DNA of 32,772 nucleotides, from positions 1-32,772 of the forward strand of contig NZ_JAQZSG010000042.1 of the NCBI RefSeq assembly GCF_028745515.1, given 5' to 3'. Below, piece by piece: positions 1 to 7,826 of the stretch. Below the pieces are notes generated by a model, which saw nothing but the letters and a program-made list of their open reading frames with translations, had not been told where the DNA came from and did no database searches. The translations under genes and the position numbers were made by a program. Within the stretch, counting starts at the first letter, position 1. Every line of letters starts with the position of its first letter. The stretch comes from Paenibacillus thermotolerans (GTDB lineage Bacteria; Bacillota; Bacilli; Paenibacillales; YIM-B00363).

Positions 1-77
1 AGGCTTATGGAAATCCTTGTTAGTTAATTGGTCAGTCGTAGTTTTAAAAAAAATGAACGAAGGACAGTGAATCGAAC

Positions 78-587
78 ATGAAAATCGCGCTCTTGATTGT
101 CGACATGCAAAAATCATTATTAAACGACGTCGTGGATCAACGAAAAATTGATTCGGCTTGTGAATATATTAATCATGTCGCAGGCCGGCTTCGCTCAAAC
201 CGTCAAACGGTCATTCACGTTCAGGATGTTGAAGGCGCGGAAGAGCTGCCGTCCGGATCGCTTGATTTTATCCCGCAAATTAACGTAGAACCCGGAGACA
301 TTCATATCGCCAAAACGTATTCGAACGCGTTCTGGAACACCGATTTGGATAACGTGTTGAAAGCAAACGATATCGGTTTTGTCATCATATCCGGCTTCGC
401 GGCGGAACAGTGCGTTCTCTTCACTTATAACGGTGCGTTGGAGCGCGGATACAAAGCTGCCATTTTACAGAGAGGCTTCCTAAGCACACAGAACGATGCC
501 GTTGACGCTACTTACCGAGACCGTCAAATTGTTTCCTATTCCGTCATTGATTTCATGCTGCAGCAAAACAGGAGAGAGCAGCAATGA
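78..587 (+). CDS. Isochorismatase-family cysteine hydrolase
   Basis: A 169-residue protein of the isochorismatase-like hydrolase fold, which hydrolyses amides or vinyl ethers through a cysteine nucleophile. The family triad is visible: Asp9 in the N-terminal LIVDMQ strand, Lys79 in IAKTYSNAF, and Cys112 in the AAEQCVLFT turn. It is the usual length for a stand-alone member and has no signal peptide, so it is cytoplasmic. The DxH metal ligands typical of nicotinamidases are not obvious, unlike in the second family member at 8470. The start follows a weak GAAGGACAG-type ribosome site. Its stop overlaps the next start by ATGA, so it is translationally coupled to the DinB-like gene. The substrate cannot be told from sequence. 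Confidence 0.88.
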   Translation: MKIALLIVDMQKSLLNDVVDQRKIDSACEYINHVAGRLRSNRQTVIHVQDVEGAEELPSGSLDFIPQINVEPGDIHIAKTYSNAFWNTDLDNVLKANDIGFVIISGFAAEQCVLFTYNGALERGYKAAILQRGFLSTQNDAVDATYRDRQIVSYSVIDFMLQQNRREQQ

Positions 588-1093
588 TACTGGGCTTGAC
601 CGAGACCATCCATCAAATAAGGAATACATTGCTTCGGGAAATCGGTGAGCTAACCGATGAGGAGTTTACCTTTGCTCCTGGAAATAATCAATGGAGTATC
701 GGACAAGTAAGCCATCATTTATATTTATCGGAGATAAGTTTCACCACTGCAATTCGGAAAGCGTTGGAGAGCGGAGATCGGAATATTCAAGAGAAGCAGC
801 TGGAGGTCGTGCTGAACCGATCGGTTAAGGTTGAAGCTCCGAAGTATACGCGGCCTTCAGATGAGCCCTTGACGATATACTCGATTACGAGCATGCTCGG
901 TCATTCCAGAGAACGTCTTGTCATACAATTACAATGTGCAGAAGATGAGGAGTCATTCATGCGAAAAGGTGCGGTTCATCCGTTGTTCGGCTTACTATCG
1001 ATCAAACAATGGGTTCAGGTGGCCGGCTTCCACGAATTAAGACACATCGAACAAATTAGAGCCGTTAAGGAACAGCTGAAAGCGCGGACATGA
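584..1093 (+). CDS. DinB-family four-helix-bundle protein
   Basis: A 169-residue protein matching the DinB/DfsB superfamily, metal-binding four-helix bundles that include thiol transferases and many proteins of unknown function. The N-terminal part carries NNQWSIGQVSHHL, with His44 or His45 as the first metal ligand. The C-terminal GFHELRHIEQI supplies His150 and His154, giving the usual three-histidine site. The start overlaps the upstream hydrolase stop by 4 nt (ATGA), so the two are one operon. Members often act in bacillithiol-dependent or stress chemistry, but nothing here shows the substrate. No terminator is obvious after it. The next gene has its own promoter. Confidence 0.85.
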   Translation: MILGLTETIHQIRNTLLREIGELTDEEFTFAPGNNQWSIGQVSHHLYLSEISFTTAIRKALESGDRNIQEKQLEVVLNRSVKVEAPKYTRPSDEPLTIYSITSMLGHSRERLVIQLQCAEDEESFMRKGAVHPLFGLLSIKQWVQVAGFHELRHIEQIRAVKEQLKART

Positions 1094-1108
1094 AAACACT
1101 ATAAGTAA

Positions 1109-1137
1109 TTGACAAGGGTTCAACTCTTAGATTTAAT
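1109..1137 (+). promoter_or_regulatory. SigmaA-type promoter of the ferredoxin gene
   Basis: A perfect -35 TTGACA (1109-1114) and a -10 TTTAAT (1132-1137) are separated by 17 nt and lie about 47 nt before the ferredoxin start. Only the match to consensus and its position support it. Confidence 0.6.
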
Positions 1138-1183
1138 ATACATGTACTAATTATTTTATACTGAAATGAAAGGAGTGGTCAGT

Positions 1184-1417
1184 GTGGCTTATGTAATTAC
1201 TTCTGCATGTATTGAAGAGAAAGCGGGAGAATGCAAGCTGGTTTGCCCGGTAGACTGCATTCAAGAAGGATCCGATATGTTCTACATCGATCCGGACACC
1301 TGCATTGATTGCGGAGCATGTGCAGCGGCATGCCCTGTGGAAGCGATCTTCCACGAGAGCGATATTCCTGAAGGTGAAGAGGAATATATCGAGAAAAACC
1401 GCGCATTTTTTGCCTAA
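1184..1417 (+). CDS. 7Fe-type (3Fe-4S/4Fe-4S) ferredoxin
   Basis: A 77-residue small acidic ferredoxin, a soluble one-electron carrier. Cysteines from the GTG start are C9, C17, C21, C25, C40, C43, C46 and C50. The CX7CX3CP and CX2CX2CX3CP spacings equal those of Azotobacter FdI-type ferredoxins, where C9/C17/C50 would hold a 3Fe-4S cluster and C21/C40/C43/C46 a 4Fe-4S cluster. I chose GTG 1184 over the in-frame ATG 1166 because AAAGGAG (1169-1175) sits 8 nt before it and the protein then begins MAYVITSAC, as in relatives. It is flanked by its own promoter and terminator, so it is monocistronic. The redox partner is unknown. Confidence 0.93.
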   Translation: MAYVITSACIEEKAGECKLVCPVDCIQEGSDMFYIDPDTCIDCGACAAACPVEAIFHESDIPEGEEEYIEKNRAFFA

Positions 1418-1442
1418 TACATATCATTCGAAAGTTTATTTT

Positions 1443-1467
1443 GACGCGAATTTTCGCGTCTTTTTTT
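1443..1467 (+). terminator. Intrinsic terminator of the ferredoxin gene
   Basis: An 8-bp stem GACGCGAA/TTCGCGTC with a 2-nt loop is followed directly by seven Ts, 26 nt after the ferredoxin stop. Confidence 0.9.
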
Positions 1468-1489
1468 ATGCCTCGCTTCCCCTGCGGTG

Positions 1490-1675
1490 CTAACGGACAC
1501 CACAGATGCTATATGGTCGTTTTTGCCTCTGCCGTACCGCTAACGGTCACCACAGACGCTAAACCCCGATTTTTGGAGCTTATGCTTGCTTTTTCGAGGC
1601 AATAGCTGCAGTAGTGTCCGTTAAAACTGCAAACTTCATCCAGAACGCCGAATAACTGCATCCCTGACCGTTAGA
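1490..1675. repeat. Four-unit inverted intergenic repeat block
   Basis: Two imperfect direct copies of about 22 bp, CTAACGG(A/T)CACCACAGA(T/C)GCTA, lie at 1490-1511 and 1540-1561. Two diverged copies in the opposite orientation end in GTCCGTTAA (1607-1624) and GACCGTTAG (about 1655-1673). The arms therefore face each other and could fold into a long imperfect hairpin. No ORF crosses the block. It looks like a dispersed intergenic element of this genome, but that cannot be tested from one window. Confidence 0.6.
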
Positions 1676-1885
1676 CGATCCGCCAGCCATTACAGTAATA
1701 AAAAAGCGAAAGGAATACGCCGATTCCTTCCGCCAAGGGAGATTACCGGCACCAAGGGATGGAGGAAGACGGCAATCTTAAAGCAATTGTAAAATGAAAC
1801 CAGTTGCGTAGTCAACATAAAGTAAGTGCAGCGTGTTCTCTAATGATTGCTTTATCGAGGCAAAGGGTGATCTATTAGATAATAT
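1676..1885. other. Gene-free stretch between repeat block and mannan locus
   Basis: About 200 bp with no ORF that has a ribosome binding site, and no clear hairpin with a T run. It runs from the inverted repeats to the palindrome upstream of the GH125 gene. It probably contains the GH125 promoter near its 3' end, but no -35/-10 pair is convincing. Confidence 0.5.
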
Positions 1886-1903
1886 ATATTGACATATCAA
1901 TAT
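1886..1903. promoter_or_regulatory. Candidate operator upstream of GH125
   Basis: ATATTGACATATCAATAT is an 18-bp palindrome with one mismatched pair, 63 bp before the GH125 start. The same TTGATAT/ATATCAA half-sites occur four more times around the GntR-type regulator and GH76 promoters (4513-4523, 4545-4551, 4642-4648, 4682-4688). I infer it is a binding site of the regulator encoded at 3347-4486. Confidence 0.5.
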
Positions 1904-1965
1904 GGCGATTTTAGTATGTTTATATAAAATCTCTAACTCGTTGAAGAAACAAGGAGGTTGACAAG

Positions 1966-3264
1966 GTGAACCGCAAAACAATGGAACCGCCTGCAGCGCT
2001 GCAGCCGTTGATCGATGATGTGAAGATTCGGCTTCAAGCTCGACATGAGAAGGCTGCGCAAATTTTTGAGACTTGCATTCGAAATACGCTGGAGACGACG
2101 ATTCGGCGGGACGAAGACGGGTCGACCTTCGTGATTACCGGAGATATTCCGGCGATGTGGCTTCGGGATTCCGCCGCACAGGTACGGCCTTATTTGCTGC
2201 TTGCGTCCGAGGATCGGGAAATTGCAAATATGATCAAAGGGCTGATCGAACGCCAGTTTCGGTACATTTTGCACGATCCTTATGCGAATGCGTTCAATTC
2301 CGAGGATAACGGGAGAGGCCATCAGTCGGATTTGACGGAGATGAGTCCGTGGATCTGGGAGCGGAAGTACGAAATCGATTCTTTGTGTTACCCGATTCAG
2401 CTTAGCTATTTGTTGTGGAAAAACAGCGGCCGGACCGACCAGTTTGATGACATGTTCGTGAAAGGCGTTCAATCGATTATTGCGCTTTGGAAAAGAGAAC
2501 AGCGTCATGAAGAGAAATCCGCCTATCGATTTCAGCGGGTAAACTGTCCGCCGACCGATACGCTGCCTCGGGACGGGAAGGGGGCGCTTACCGCATACAC
2601 GGGAATGACATGGTCGGGCTTCCGTCCGAGCGACGACGCATGTACATACGGTTATTTAATTCCTTCTAATATGTTTGCCGTCGTCGTTCTTCGATACGTC
2701 AGAGAAATCGCTTCGGAACTTTTGCATCATTCCGCATTAGCGGATGAAGCAAAGGCGCTTGCCGCCGAAATCGAAGCAGGAATAAACAAATACGGCATCG
2801 TTGCGCATCCGGAATTCGGGCCGATGTACGCTTATGAGACGGACGGCATGGGAAATCATGTGCTTATGGACGACGCGAATGTCCCAAGCTTGCTGTCGCT
2901 CCCATACCTTGATTATTGCTCGCCGGACGATCCGGTATATGTTAATACGCGCCGTTTTATTTTGAGCGACGCCAACCCTTATTACTTTAAAGGAGTGGCG
3001 GCGGCGGGAGTCGGAAGTCCGCATACGCCGAACCGTTACATTTGGCATATCGCTCTCGCAATCCAAGGACTGACCGCAACGGCGACGGAGGAAAAGGAGC
3101 GAATTTTGGACCTTATGACCGACACGGACGCCGGCAAAGGAATGATGCATGAAAGCTTCGACCAGGACGATCCTTCGAAATATACGCGCGAGTGGTTTTC
3201 GTGGGCGAACATGATGTTCTGCGAGCTGGCTCTTGATGTTTGCGGCAAAAAAGTAAAGGTATAG
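1966..3264 (+). CDS. GH125 exo-alpha-1,6-mannosidase
   Basis: A 432-residue protein of glycoside hydrolase family 125 (former DUF1237), metal-independent exo-acting alpha-1,6-mannosidases with an (alpha/alpha)6 barrel. Recognisable segments are GDIPAMWLRDSAAQVRPYL (59-77), GRGHQSDLTEMSPWIWERKYE (117-136), WSGFRPSDDACTYGYLIPSN (216-235) and GMMHESFDQDDPSKYTREWF (392-411). By comparison with the Clostridium perfringens enzyme, Asp223 (acid) and Glu396 (base) are the expected catalytic pair. There is no signal peptide, so it would trim imported manno-oligosaccharides in the cytoplasm. The GTG start has AAGGAGG 8 nt upstream. It is convergent with the regulator, and the GH76 genes follow beyond it. 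Confidence 0.93.
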   Translation: MNRKTMEPPAALQPLIDDVKIRLQARHEKAAQIFETCIRNTLETTIRRDEDGSTFVITGDIPAMWLRDSAAQVRPYLLLASEDREIANMIKGLIERQFRYILHDPYANAFNSEDNGRGHQSDLTEMSPWIWERKYEIDSLCYPIQLSYLLWKNSGRTDQFDDMFVKGVQSIIALWKREQRHEEKSAYRFQRVNCPPTDTLPRDGKGALTAYTGMTWSGFRPSDDACTYGYLIPSNMFAVVVLRYVREIASELLHHSALADEAKALAAEIEAGINKYGIVAHPEFGPMYAYETDGMGNHVLMDDANVPSLLSLPYLDYCSPDDPVYVNTRRFILSDANPYYFKGVAAAGVGSPHTPNRYIWHIALAIQGLTATATEEKERILDLMTDTDAGKGMMHESFDQDDPSKYTREWFSWANMMFCELALDVCGKKVKV

Positions 3265-3289
3265 ACGATTAATCGATTCAATAAAAAAT

Positions 3290-3335
3290 GAGGATTACAT
3301 ATTATCCGAATGATAAAATGCGATCCTCTTTTTGT
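3290..3335. terminator. Bidirectional terminator between convergent genes
   Basis: An outer stem GAGGAT/ATCCTC with CAT/ATG pairs inside encloses an inner TTATC/GATAA hairpin. It is followed by TTTTTG on the plus strand. The minus strand reads a T run (from AAAAAA at 3283-3288) after the same stem. It lies between the GH125 stop and the end of the minus-strand regulator and can serve both. Confidence 0.8.
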
Positions 3336-3346
3336 TTTGGCTTGTT

Positions 3347-4486
3347 CTATGCCAATGAAGATAGCCCCTGAATTATTTCGAAATCGACCACATGGTTCAA
3401 CGCCGTTTCCTCATCGTTCCACATGCTGATGAGCAGCTGTACCGCTTTTCTGCCGATCTCAAGCTGGTTTTGCCGCACGTGTGTAAATAAATCCGGGGAT
3501 AATGACTGCCTGGGGGAGTCAAAACAGACGATCTGATAATCGTCCGGAATCCGCTTGCCCGAAGACAGCAGCACCTCACGCAGAACAAGGGCCAGATTGT
3601 ATTCGGATACCACGAATGCGGTGAGCTCCGGATTCATCTCGACGTATTTGCGCACCGTGTCGAAATCGCGCTCGAAGTTCGGGGTTTCGAGCGAAGGCAG
3701 CGAGCTGTAAAGATTCGTCATAATATGGTCGGGCTTCGGCGTCCAGCCTTTCTGAATGCATGCGTCCGAATAACCGAGCAGCCGGTCCTCGATGGATGAC
3801 GTATGATCCGCCGGAGGAGAAAGAAAGCCGACGGGACGTATGGACTTATCCAGCAGTTTATTCGTCAAGTCGAACGCCGCCTTCCGGTTATCGGTAAATA
3901 CGGCGCTTGCTGCGATGCCTTTCAAATACCGGTCGATAAGGACGAGCGGGAAGCGGTCCAATACAAGCCGAAGCAGCTCGCTGTTATAGTGCTCCCCGTG
4001 ACCGGGAAACACGATGATTCCGTCAACGCCAAGCTTGGTCAAGGAACGGACGGCCGCTTCTTCTTCCTCCCGGTTGTCGTAGGTCAGTTTCATTATCATA
4101 TGACAACCGTGTTTAGAGCATTGTTCTTCAATCCCGCGCACGAGATCGGCTCCGAAGGAGTCTGCGAAGTCGGGTAAAATCACCCCGACTAATCTTTCTT
4201 CATTATTATTTTTGTTTTTTTCATCGGAGCCGTCCGGTTGCCGCTGCGTCTTGATTTTGTGCCAATCCGCGGCGGCGTTTGCTACGAAGGATCCTTTTCC
4301 CTGAATTCGTTCGATTAATTTATTTTGCGCGAGAAGCTCCAATGCTTTTTTAGAAGTAATGCGGCTGACGTTGAACTGGTCCGCCAGCTCTTTTTCGGAA
4401 GGTACGCGTTCGCCTTCTTTCAATTCGCCTTCTCGGATTTTCTGGAGCAGATGGTTGAAGATTTGTTCGTAGCGTGGGATGTCCAT
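3347..4486 (-). CDS. GntR/LacI-type sugar-responsive transcriptional repressor
   Basis: A 379-residue regulator of the AraR-like architecture. A GntR winged helix-turn-helix (about residues 1-70, with VPSEKELADQFNVSRITSKKALELL and a KGSFV wing) is joined by a short polar linker to a LacI/periplasmic-binding-like ligand domain (about 95-379). I chose ATG 4486 over the in-frame ATG 4513 because a GGAAGG site precedes it and nothing resembling one precedes the longer form. It lies between GH125 and two GH76 genes, so mannose or manno-oligosaccharides are the likely inducer (inferred). A perfect TGATATATCA palindrome lies 27 nt upstream of the start, suggesting autoregulation. Confidence 0.9.
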   Translation of the reverse strand: MDIPRYEQIFNHLLQKIREGELKEGERVPSEKELADQFNVSRITSKKALELLAQNKLIERIQGKGSFVANAAADWHKIKTQRQPDGSDEKNKNNNEERLVGVILPDFADSFGADLVRGIEEQCSKHGCHMIMKLTYDNREEEEAAVRSLTKLGVDGIIVFPGHGEHYNSELLRLVLDRFPLVLIDRYLKGIAASAVFTDNRKAAFDLTNKLLDKSIRPVGFLSPPADHTSSIEDRLLGYSDACIQKGWTPKPDHIMTNLYSSLPSLETPNFERDFDTVRKYVEMNPELTAFVVSEYNLALVLREVLLSSGKRIPDDYQIVCFDSPRQSLSPDLFTHVRQNQLEIGRKAVQLLISMWNDEETALNHVVDFEIIQGLSSLA

Positions 4487-4512
4487 GGCTCGACCTTCCT
4501 TATTTAGGTGCA

Positions 4513-4553
4513 TGATATATCAACTATATAATGCCGGGAGGAATATATCAATA
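4513..4553. promoter_or_regulatory. Candidate operators upstream of the GntR-type regulator
   Basis: A perfect 10-bp palindrome TGATATATCA (4513-4522) and a further AATATATCAAT element (4542-4552) lie just upstream of the minus-strand regulator start. They share the ATATCAA half-site with the GH125 upstream palindrome. Function is inferred from position and recurrence. Confidence 0.45.
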
Positions 4554-4639
4554 GAAAAATCTTTAATGGTTTAAAGCGAAATATCCGCATGCATGACATA
4601 AATAATAGTGAAAACAATATTACAATTTTATGAAAAGTA

Positions 4640-4690
4640 TATTGATATATAATTGTAATATATATAGTATATGCGGTATAATTGATATGG
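4640..4690. promoter_or_regulatory. AT-rich promoter/operator region of the GH76 operon
   Basis: Two TTGATAT half-sites (4642-4648 and 4682-4688), 40 bp apart, lie in a very AT-rich stretch 50-100 bp before the GH76 start. They match the half-sites upstream of GH125 and of the regulator. Several TATAAT-like hexamers occur, so the exact -10 is unclear. Confidence 0.4.
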
Positions 4691-4738
4691 AATTTTTAGT
4701 AAATTTTGGAGTTGAAAAGGGGAATGGGAGGTGTTTTT

Positions 4739-5812
4739 ATGACAGGCTGCAGCATGAACGGTAAAACGGAACACAAATACGCGAGCCGTGCCGATTGGGC
4801 GGGAAATAAGCTGATCGAGCGCTACTGGAACGAGAACGGCAACATGATGAACAATGCGTATCCGTACGCCAAGGACAGGGAAGTTCATTTGAATTATTGG
4901 TGGAAGGCGCACGCGGTGGATGCATTGATTGACGCATATGAAAGAACGGGAGACGAACACTATACCGCTATGGCGGAGGAGCTCGTAACAAGCATTATCA
5001 AACGCAACGGATCGCTATTCAACGAGTTTTACGACGACATGGAGTGGCTGGCGTTAGCTACCTTGAGGCTGTATGACGCCACGGGCAGCGAAACGGCGAA
5101 ACACGATGTGCTGAAGCTTTGGGACGATATCAAAACCGGATGGTGGGACGACGAGCTCGGCGGGATGGCCTGGAAGAAGGAGCCTCGCTTCAACCGGAAT
5201 TCTTGCTCCAACGGACCCGCTTCCGTCTTGGCGGCAAGGCTGTACCAGCGCTTCGGCAATGAAGAGGATTTGGAGTGGGCGAAGAAGATTTTCGAGTGGC
5301 AAACGAAGCATTTGGTCGATCCCGTAAGCGGTAATGTGTATGACGGGCTCGTACTAGAAGAGAACGGTACGATTCACGTGAATACGAACTGGATTTTTAC
5401 TTACAATCAAGGAACTTATTTGGGCACCGCCGTTGAGCTGTATAAAATAACGGGCGACGAGCGTTATTTAGCCTCCGCCGAAAAGACGGCGGAGGCCGCA
5501 TTGGATTACCACGTGAACAAAGAGACCGCAGTCATGAGCGGGGAAGGAGCCGGGGACGGCGGGCTGTTCAGGGGCATTCTCATCCGTTATTTAGTGGATT
5601 TATACGAGACGGGCGGAAACGGGAAAATCAAAGAGCTGATCTATCACAATGCGGATACGCTCCTTTCTAAAGGGAGTACCGAGGAAGACGGCTTGTTCGG
5701 GATCGAGTGGGATCGGCCTGCTCAGGAGCCATTGGATTTATCCGTGCAATTAAGCGGCGTCTTCTTGCTCGAAGCGGCCGCGAAGCTTGAAAGGCTGGAA
5801 GAGGCGAATTAA
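4739..5812 (+). CDS. Intracellular GH76-family alpha-1,6-mannanase-like hydrolase
   Basis: A 357-residue single-domain GH76 protein with an (alpha/alpha)6 barrel, a family of endo-alpha-1,6-mannanases. The paired catalytic aspartates are in NEFYDDMEW (Asp99, Asp100), matching the DD pair known in Bacillus Aman6. NYWWKAHAVDALIDAYERTGD (52-72) and FTYNQGTYLG are further family segments. ATG 4739 follows GGGAGG. The frame is open up to TTG 4706, but that adds only a non-conserved 11-residue tail. There is no signal peptide, so it likely works on imported mannan fragments alongside GH125. A secreted GH76 follows 19 nt downstream in the same operon, and the two align across the catalytic domain. 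Confidence 0.9.
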   Translation: MTGCSMNGKTEHKYASRADWAGNKLIERYWNENGNMMNNAYPYAKDREVHLNYWWKAHAVDALIDAYERTGDEHYTAMAEELVTSIIKRNGSLFNEFYDDMEWLALATLRLYDATGSETAKHDVLKLWDDIKTGWWDDELGGMAWKKEPRFNRNSCSNGPASVLAARLYQRFGNEEDLEWAKKIFEWQTKHLVDPVSGNVYDGLVLEENGTIHVNTNWIFTYNQGTYLGTAVELYKITGDERYLASAEKTAEAALDYHVNKETAVMSGEGAGDGGLFRGILIRYLVDLYETGGNGKIKELIYHNADTLLSKGSTEEDGLFGIEWDRPAQEPLDLSVQLSGVFLLEAAAKLERLEEAN

Positions 5813-5831
5813 TCGTAGGAGCGTGATTGGT

Positions 5832-7622
5832 TTGAAGCCTGCATTGCGTTTAGTAACGATAACGACCGTTCTTTTTGTTGCATTATTTGCACTTTCGGGG
5901 TTTTCGAGTCACTCGGCAACGAAAGTATGGAGCGAACAATACGAAGCGGAGAGCGGCGCACTGCATAACTTGTCTACCGAATCGATTCACGCCGGTTTTT
6001 CGGGAGAAGGCTATGTGGCGGGCTGGAATCGCGACGGACAATATGTCGACATCGAGGTCATCGCTCCGGCAGCCGGAGCATATACGTTGACGTTTCGGTA
6101 CTCGGCCGCGGCTGGGGATGCGTCCCGCTACTTGTATGCGAACGGAAACGGCATAGTTGACAATTTCGTATTTTCCGGAACCGGCAGCAGCTGGAGCAAT
6201 TGGTCATCGGTTTCCGTGCACAATGTAATGCTGAACGAAGGAAGCAACGTTGTGTCGCTCATCTTTAACAGCTCCAAGGGCAGCAAAAACTGGCTGAACT
6301 ACGATTATTTGGCCGTCGAAACCGAAACCTCGTATGAGTGGGGATTGAAAGCGGGGCAGGCGGAGCAAGCTCAATCGTCCTTGAACGAGCTGTTTTGGAA
6401 CGAAGAGACGAACCTCTTCCGCAACAAATATCAGTGCAGCAATTGCAACGGTCAATTTCACTATTGGTGGCAGGCTCACGCCATCGATACCCTGATTGAC
6501 GGCTACGAACGAACCGGAGATCATGCGTATATCGACCGGGCGGCGGCATTGTTTGACGGGGTTACGTCAAGAAATAGCGGAATAACGAATCATTTCTACG
6601 ACGATATGCTGTGGATGGGACTGGCTTTGCTCCGGCTGTCCGAAATCACGCAGGATGAGAGGCATGAACATGCCGTATTCGAGTTGTGGGAAGATGTGAA
6701 AACGGGGTGGAACGATCGGCAAGGGGGCGGCATCGCATGGAATAAGTCCCAATTGGGTTACAAAAATACGCCTTCCAATGCCCCAGCCGTCATTCTAGCG
6801 GCACGTTTATATCAAAAGTACGGCAATGAGGAAGATATGGAATGGGCGAAAAAGATTTACGCATGGGAAAAGTCCACCCTCGTTGACCCAGCCAGCGGGC
6901 TGGTATGGGACGGGATCAATCGTACGGGCGACGGAAGCATCGATAAAAACTGGAGATTCACCTATAACCAAGGGACGTTCATAGGCGCATCGGTTGAGTT
7001 ATATCGCGCCACGGGCGATCCGGCATATTTGACCGCTGCGGCGCGAACTGCGGAAACGACGAGGAATTTGTTTGCGAATCGCGACGGCGTCATCCAAGAG
7101 AACGGTGCGGGAGATGCCGGTTTGTTTAAAGGAATATTGGTCCGCTATCTCAAGGAATTGTTTATGGCGGATGCTTCTCGGGTCCATGCGGCATTCATGA
7201 TTTTGAAAAGCGCAGAAAGCGCTTGGAACGAAGCGGGTACGGGCGGCGGCGTACTTTTCGGTTCTTCGTGGTCGAACGCTCCAAGCGTCCCCGTTGATTT
7301 AAGCCAGCAATTGAGCGGCGTAATGCTGATGGAGCAAGCGGCGGCCGTTGAGCTGCCTTTCGCCAAAGCGGCTTACTCTTTATTGCGGGAACGGTTTGAC
7401 GAGTCCGTTGCTCAAGGCGAAGTGACCGGTCCGCTTGTGCCGATGCTAAGCAACATGCTGGACCAAGCCGGAAATCATTTGGGCCGGGGCGATGCGAACA
7501 AGGCCGTCGTTCACCTGTTAAGCTTCAGGGACCAACTGAATAATCCCGCGCTGAAAAAGCATATCGATAACGAAGTGAAAGTGCGGTTGACGGAAACGGT
7601 CGACTTCCTTCTATTAAAGTGA
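5832..7622 (+). CDS. Secreted CBM6-GH76 alpha-1,6-mannanase with FIMAH-like tail
   Basis: A 596-residue exported protein. Residues 1-29 are a signal peptide: Lys/Arg start, hydrophobic core LVTITTVLFVALFALSGF, likely cleavage after SHSA. Residues 36-163 look like a CBM6/CBM35 beta-sandwich (YEAES start, NYDYLAV end). Residues about 168-505 are the GH76 barrel with the catalytic pair Asp257/Asp258 in NHFYDDMLW. Residues about 511-596 form an all-helical C-terminal module like the FIMAH domain of Paenibacillus exoenzymes. I chose TTG 5832 because GGAG (5818-5821) is 10 nt before it and the signal peptide then starts cleanly. It probably cuts the yeast-mannan backbone outside the cell and feeds the intracellular GH76 and GH125. 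Confidence 0.9.
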   Translation: MKPALRLVTITTVLFVALFALSGFSSHSATKVWSEQYEAESGALHNLSTESIHAGFSGEGYVAGWNRDGQYVDIEVIAPAAGAYTLTFRYSAAAGDASRYLYANGNGIVDNFVFSGTGSSWSNWSSVSVHNVMLNEGSNVVSLIFNSSKGSKNWLNYDYLAVETETSYEWGLKAGQAEQAQSSLNELFWNEETNLFRNKYQCSNCNGQFHYWWQAHAIDTLIDGYERTGDHAYIDRAAALFDGVTSRNSGITNHFYDDMLWMGLALLRLSEITQDERHEHAVFELWEDVKTGWNDRQGGGIAWNKSQLGYKNTPSNAPAVILAARLYQKYGNEEDMEWAKKIYAWEKSTLVDPASGLVWDGINRTGDGSIDKNWRFTYNQGTFIGASVELYRATGDPAYLTAAARTAETTRNLFANRDGVIQENGAGDAGLFKGILVRYLKELFMADASRVHAAFMILKSAESAWNEAGTGGGVLFGSSWSNAPSVPVDLSQQLSGVMLMEQAAAVELPFAKAAYSLLRERFDESVAQGEVTGPLVPMLSNMLDQAGNHLGRGDANKAVVHLLSFRDQLNNPALKKHIDNEVKVRLTETVDFLLLK

Positions 7623-7720
7623 ATGGATGAATTGCCGGGCAAGTTGGTTGGCAAGACATTCCGGACAACGCGGAGGAAGTGCTTCAACATTCGGCCATGT
7701 AACACAACTATAGCTTCTCG

Positions 7721-7756
7721 CCTGCAGGACCATACAACGTTCTGCAGGTTATTTTT
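7721..7756 (+). terminator. Intrinsic terminator of the GH76 operon
   Basis: A 7-bp stem CCTGCAG/CTGCAGG (7721-7727 and 7742-7748) is followed by TTATTTTTT, about 100 nt after the GH76 stop. Confidence 0.8.
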
Positions 7757-7763
7757 TATTGAC

Positions 7764-7784
7764 ATACATATGGGGGGTATAGTA
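7764..7784. promoter_or_regulatory. CsoR/CstR-family operator-like site
   Basis: An ATACATAT arm, six Gs and a TATAGTA arm form a 21-bp element closely resembling, as I recall it, the Bacillus subtilis CsoR operator at copZA (ATACCCTAC-GGGGG-TATGGTA). A TTGACA lies at 7759-7764 and TATAGT at 7778-7783. The 13-nt gap between them is too short for a standard sigmaA promoter, so the exact promoter is uncertain. The site lies 43 nt before the reductase-like gene. Regulation by a copper or persulfide sensor is inferred, and no CsoR-family gene is in the window. Confidence 0.45.
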
Positions 7785-7826
7785 CCTTTTGGGAAAGAAC
7801 TATTACCGATCGTAAGGGTGAACGAT

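Noticed and set aside
1-77. Possible end of an upstream gene or promoter
   Set aside because: No open frame with domain character enters the window and no -35/-10 pair is clear.
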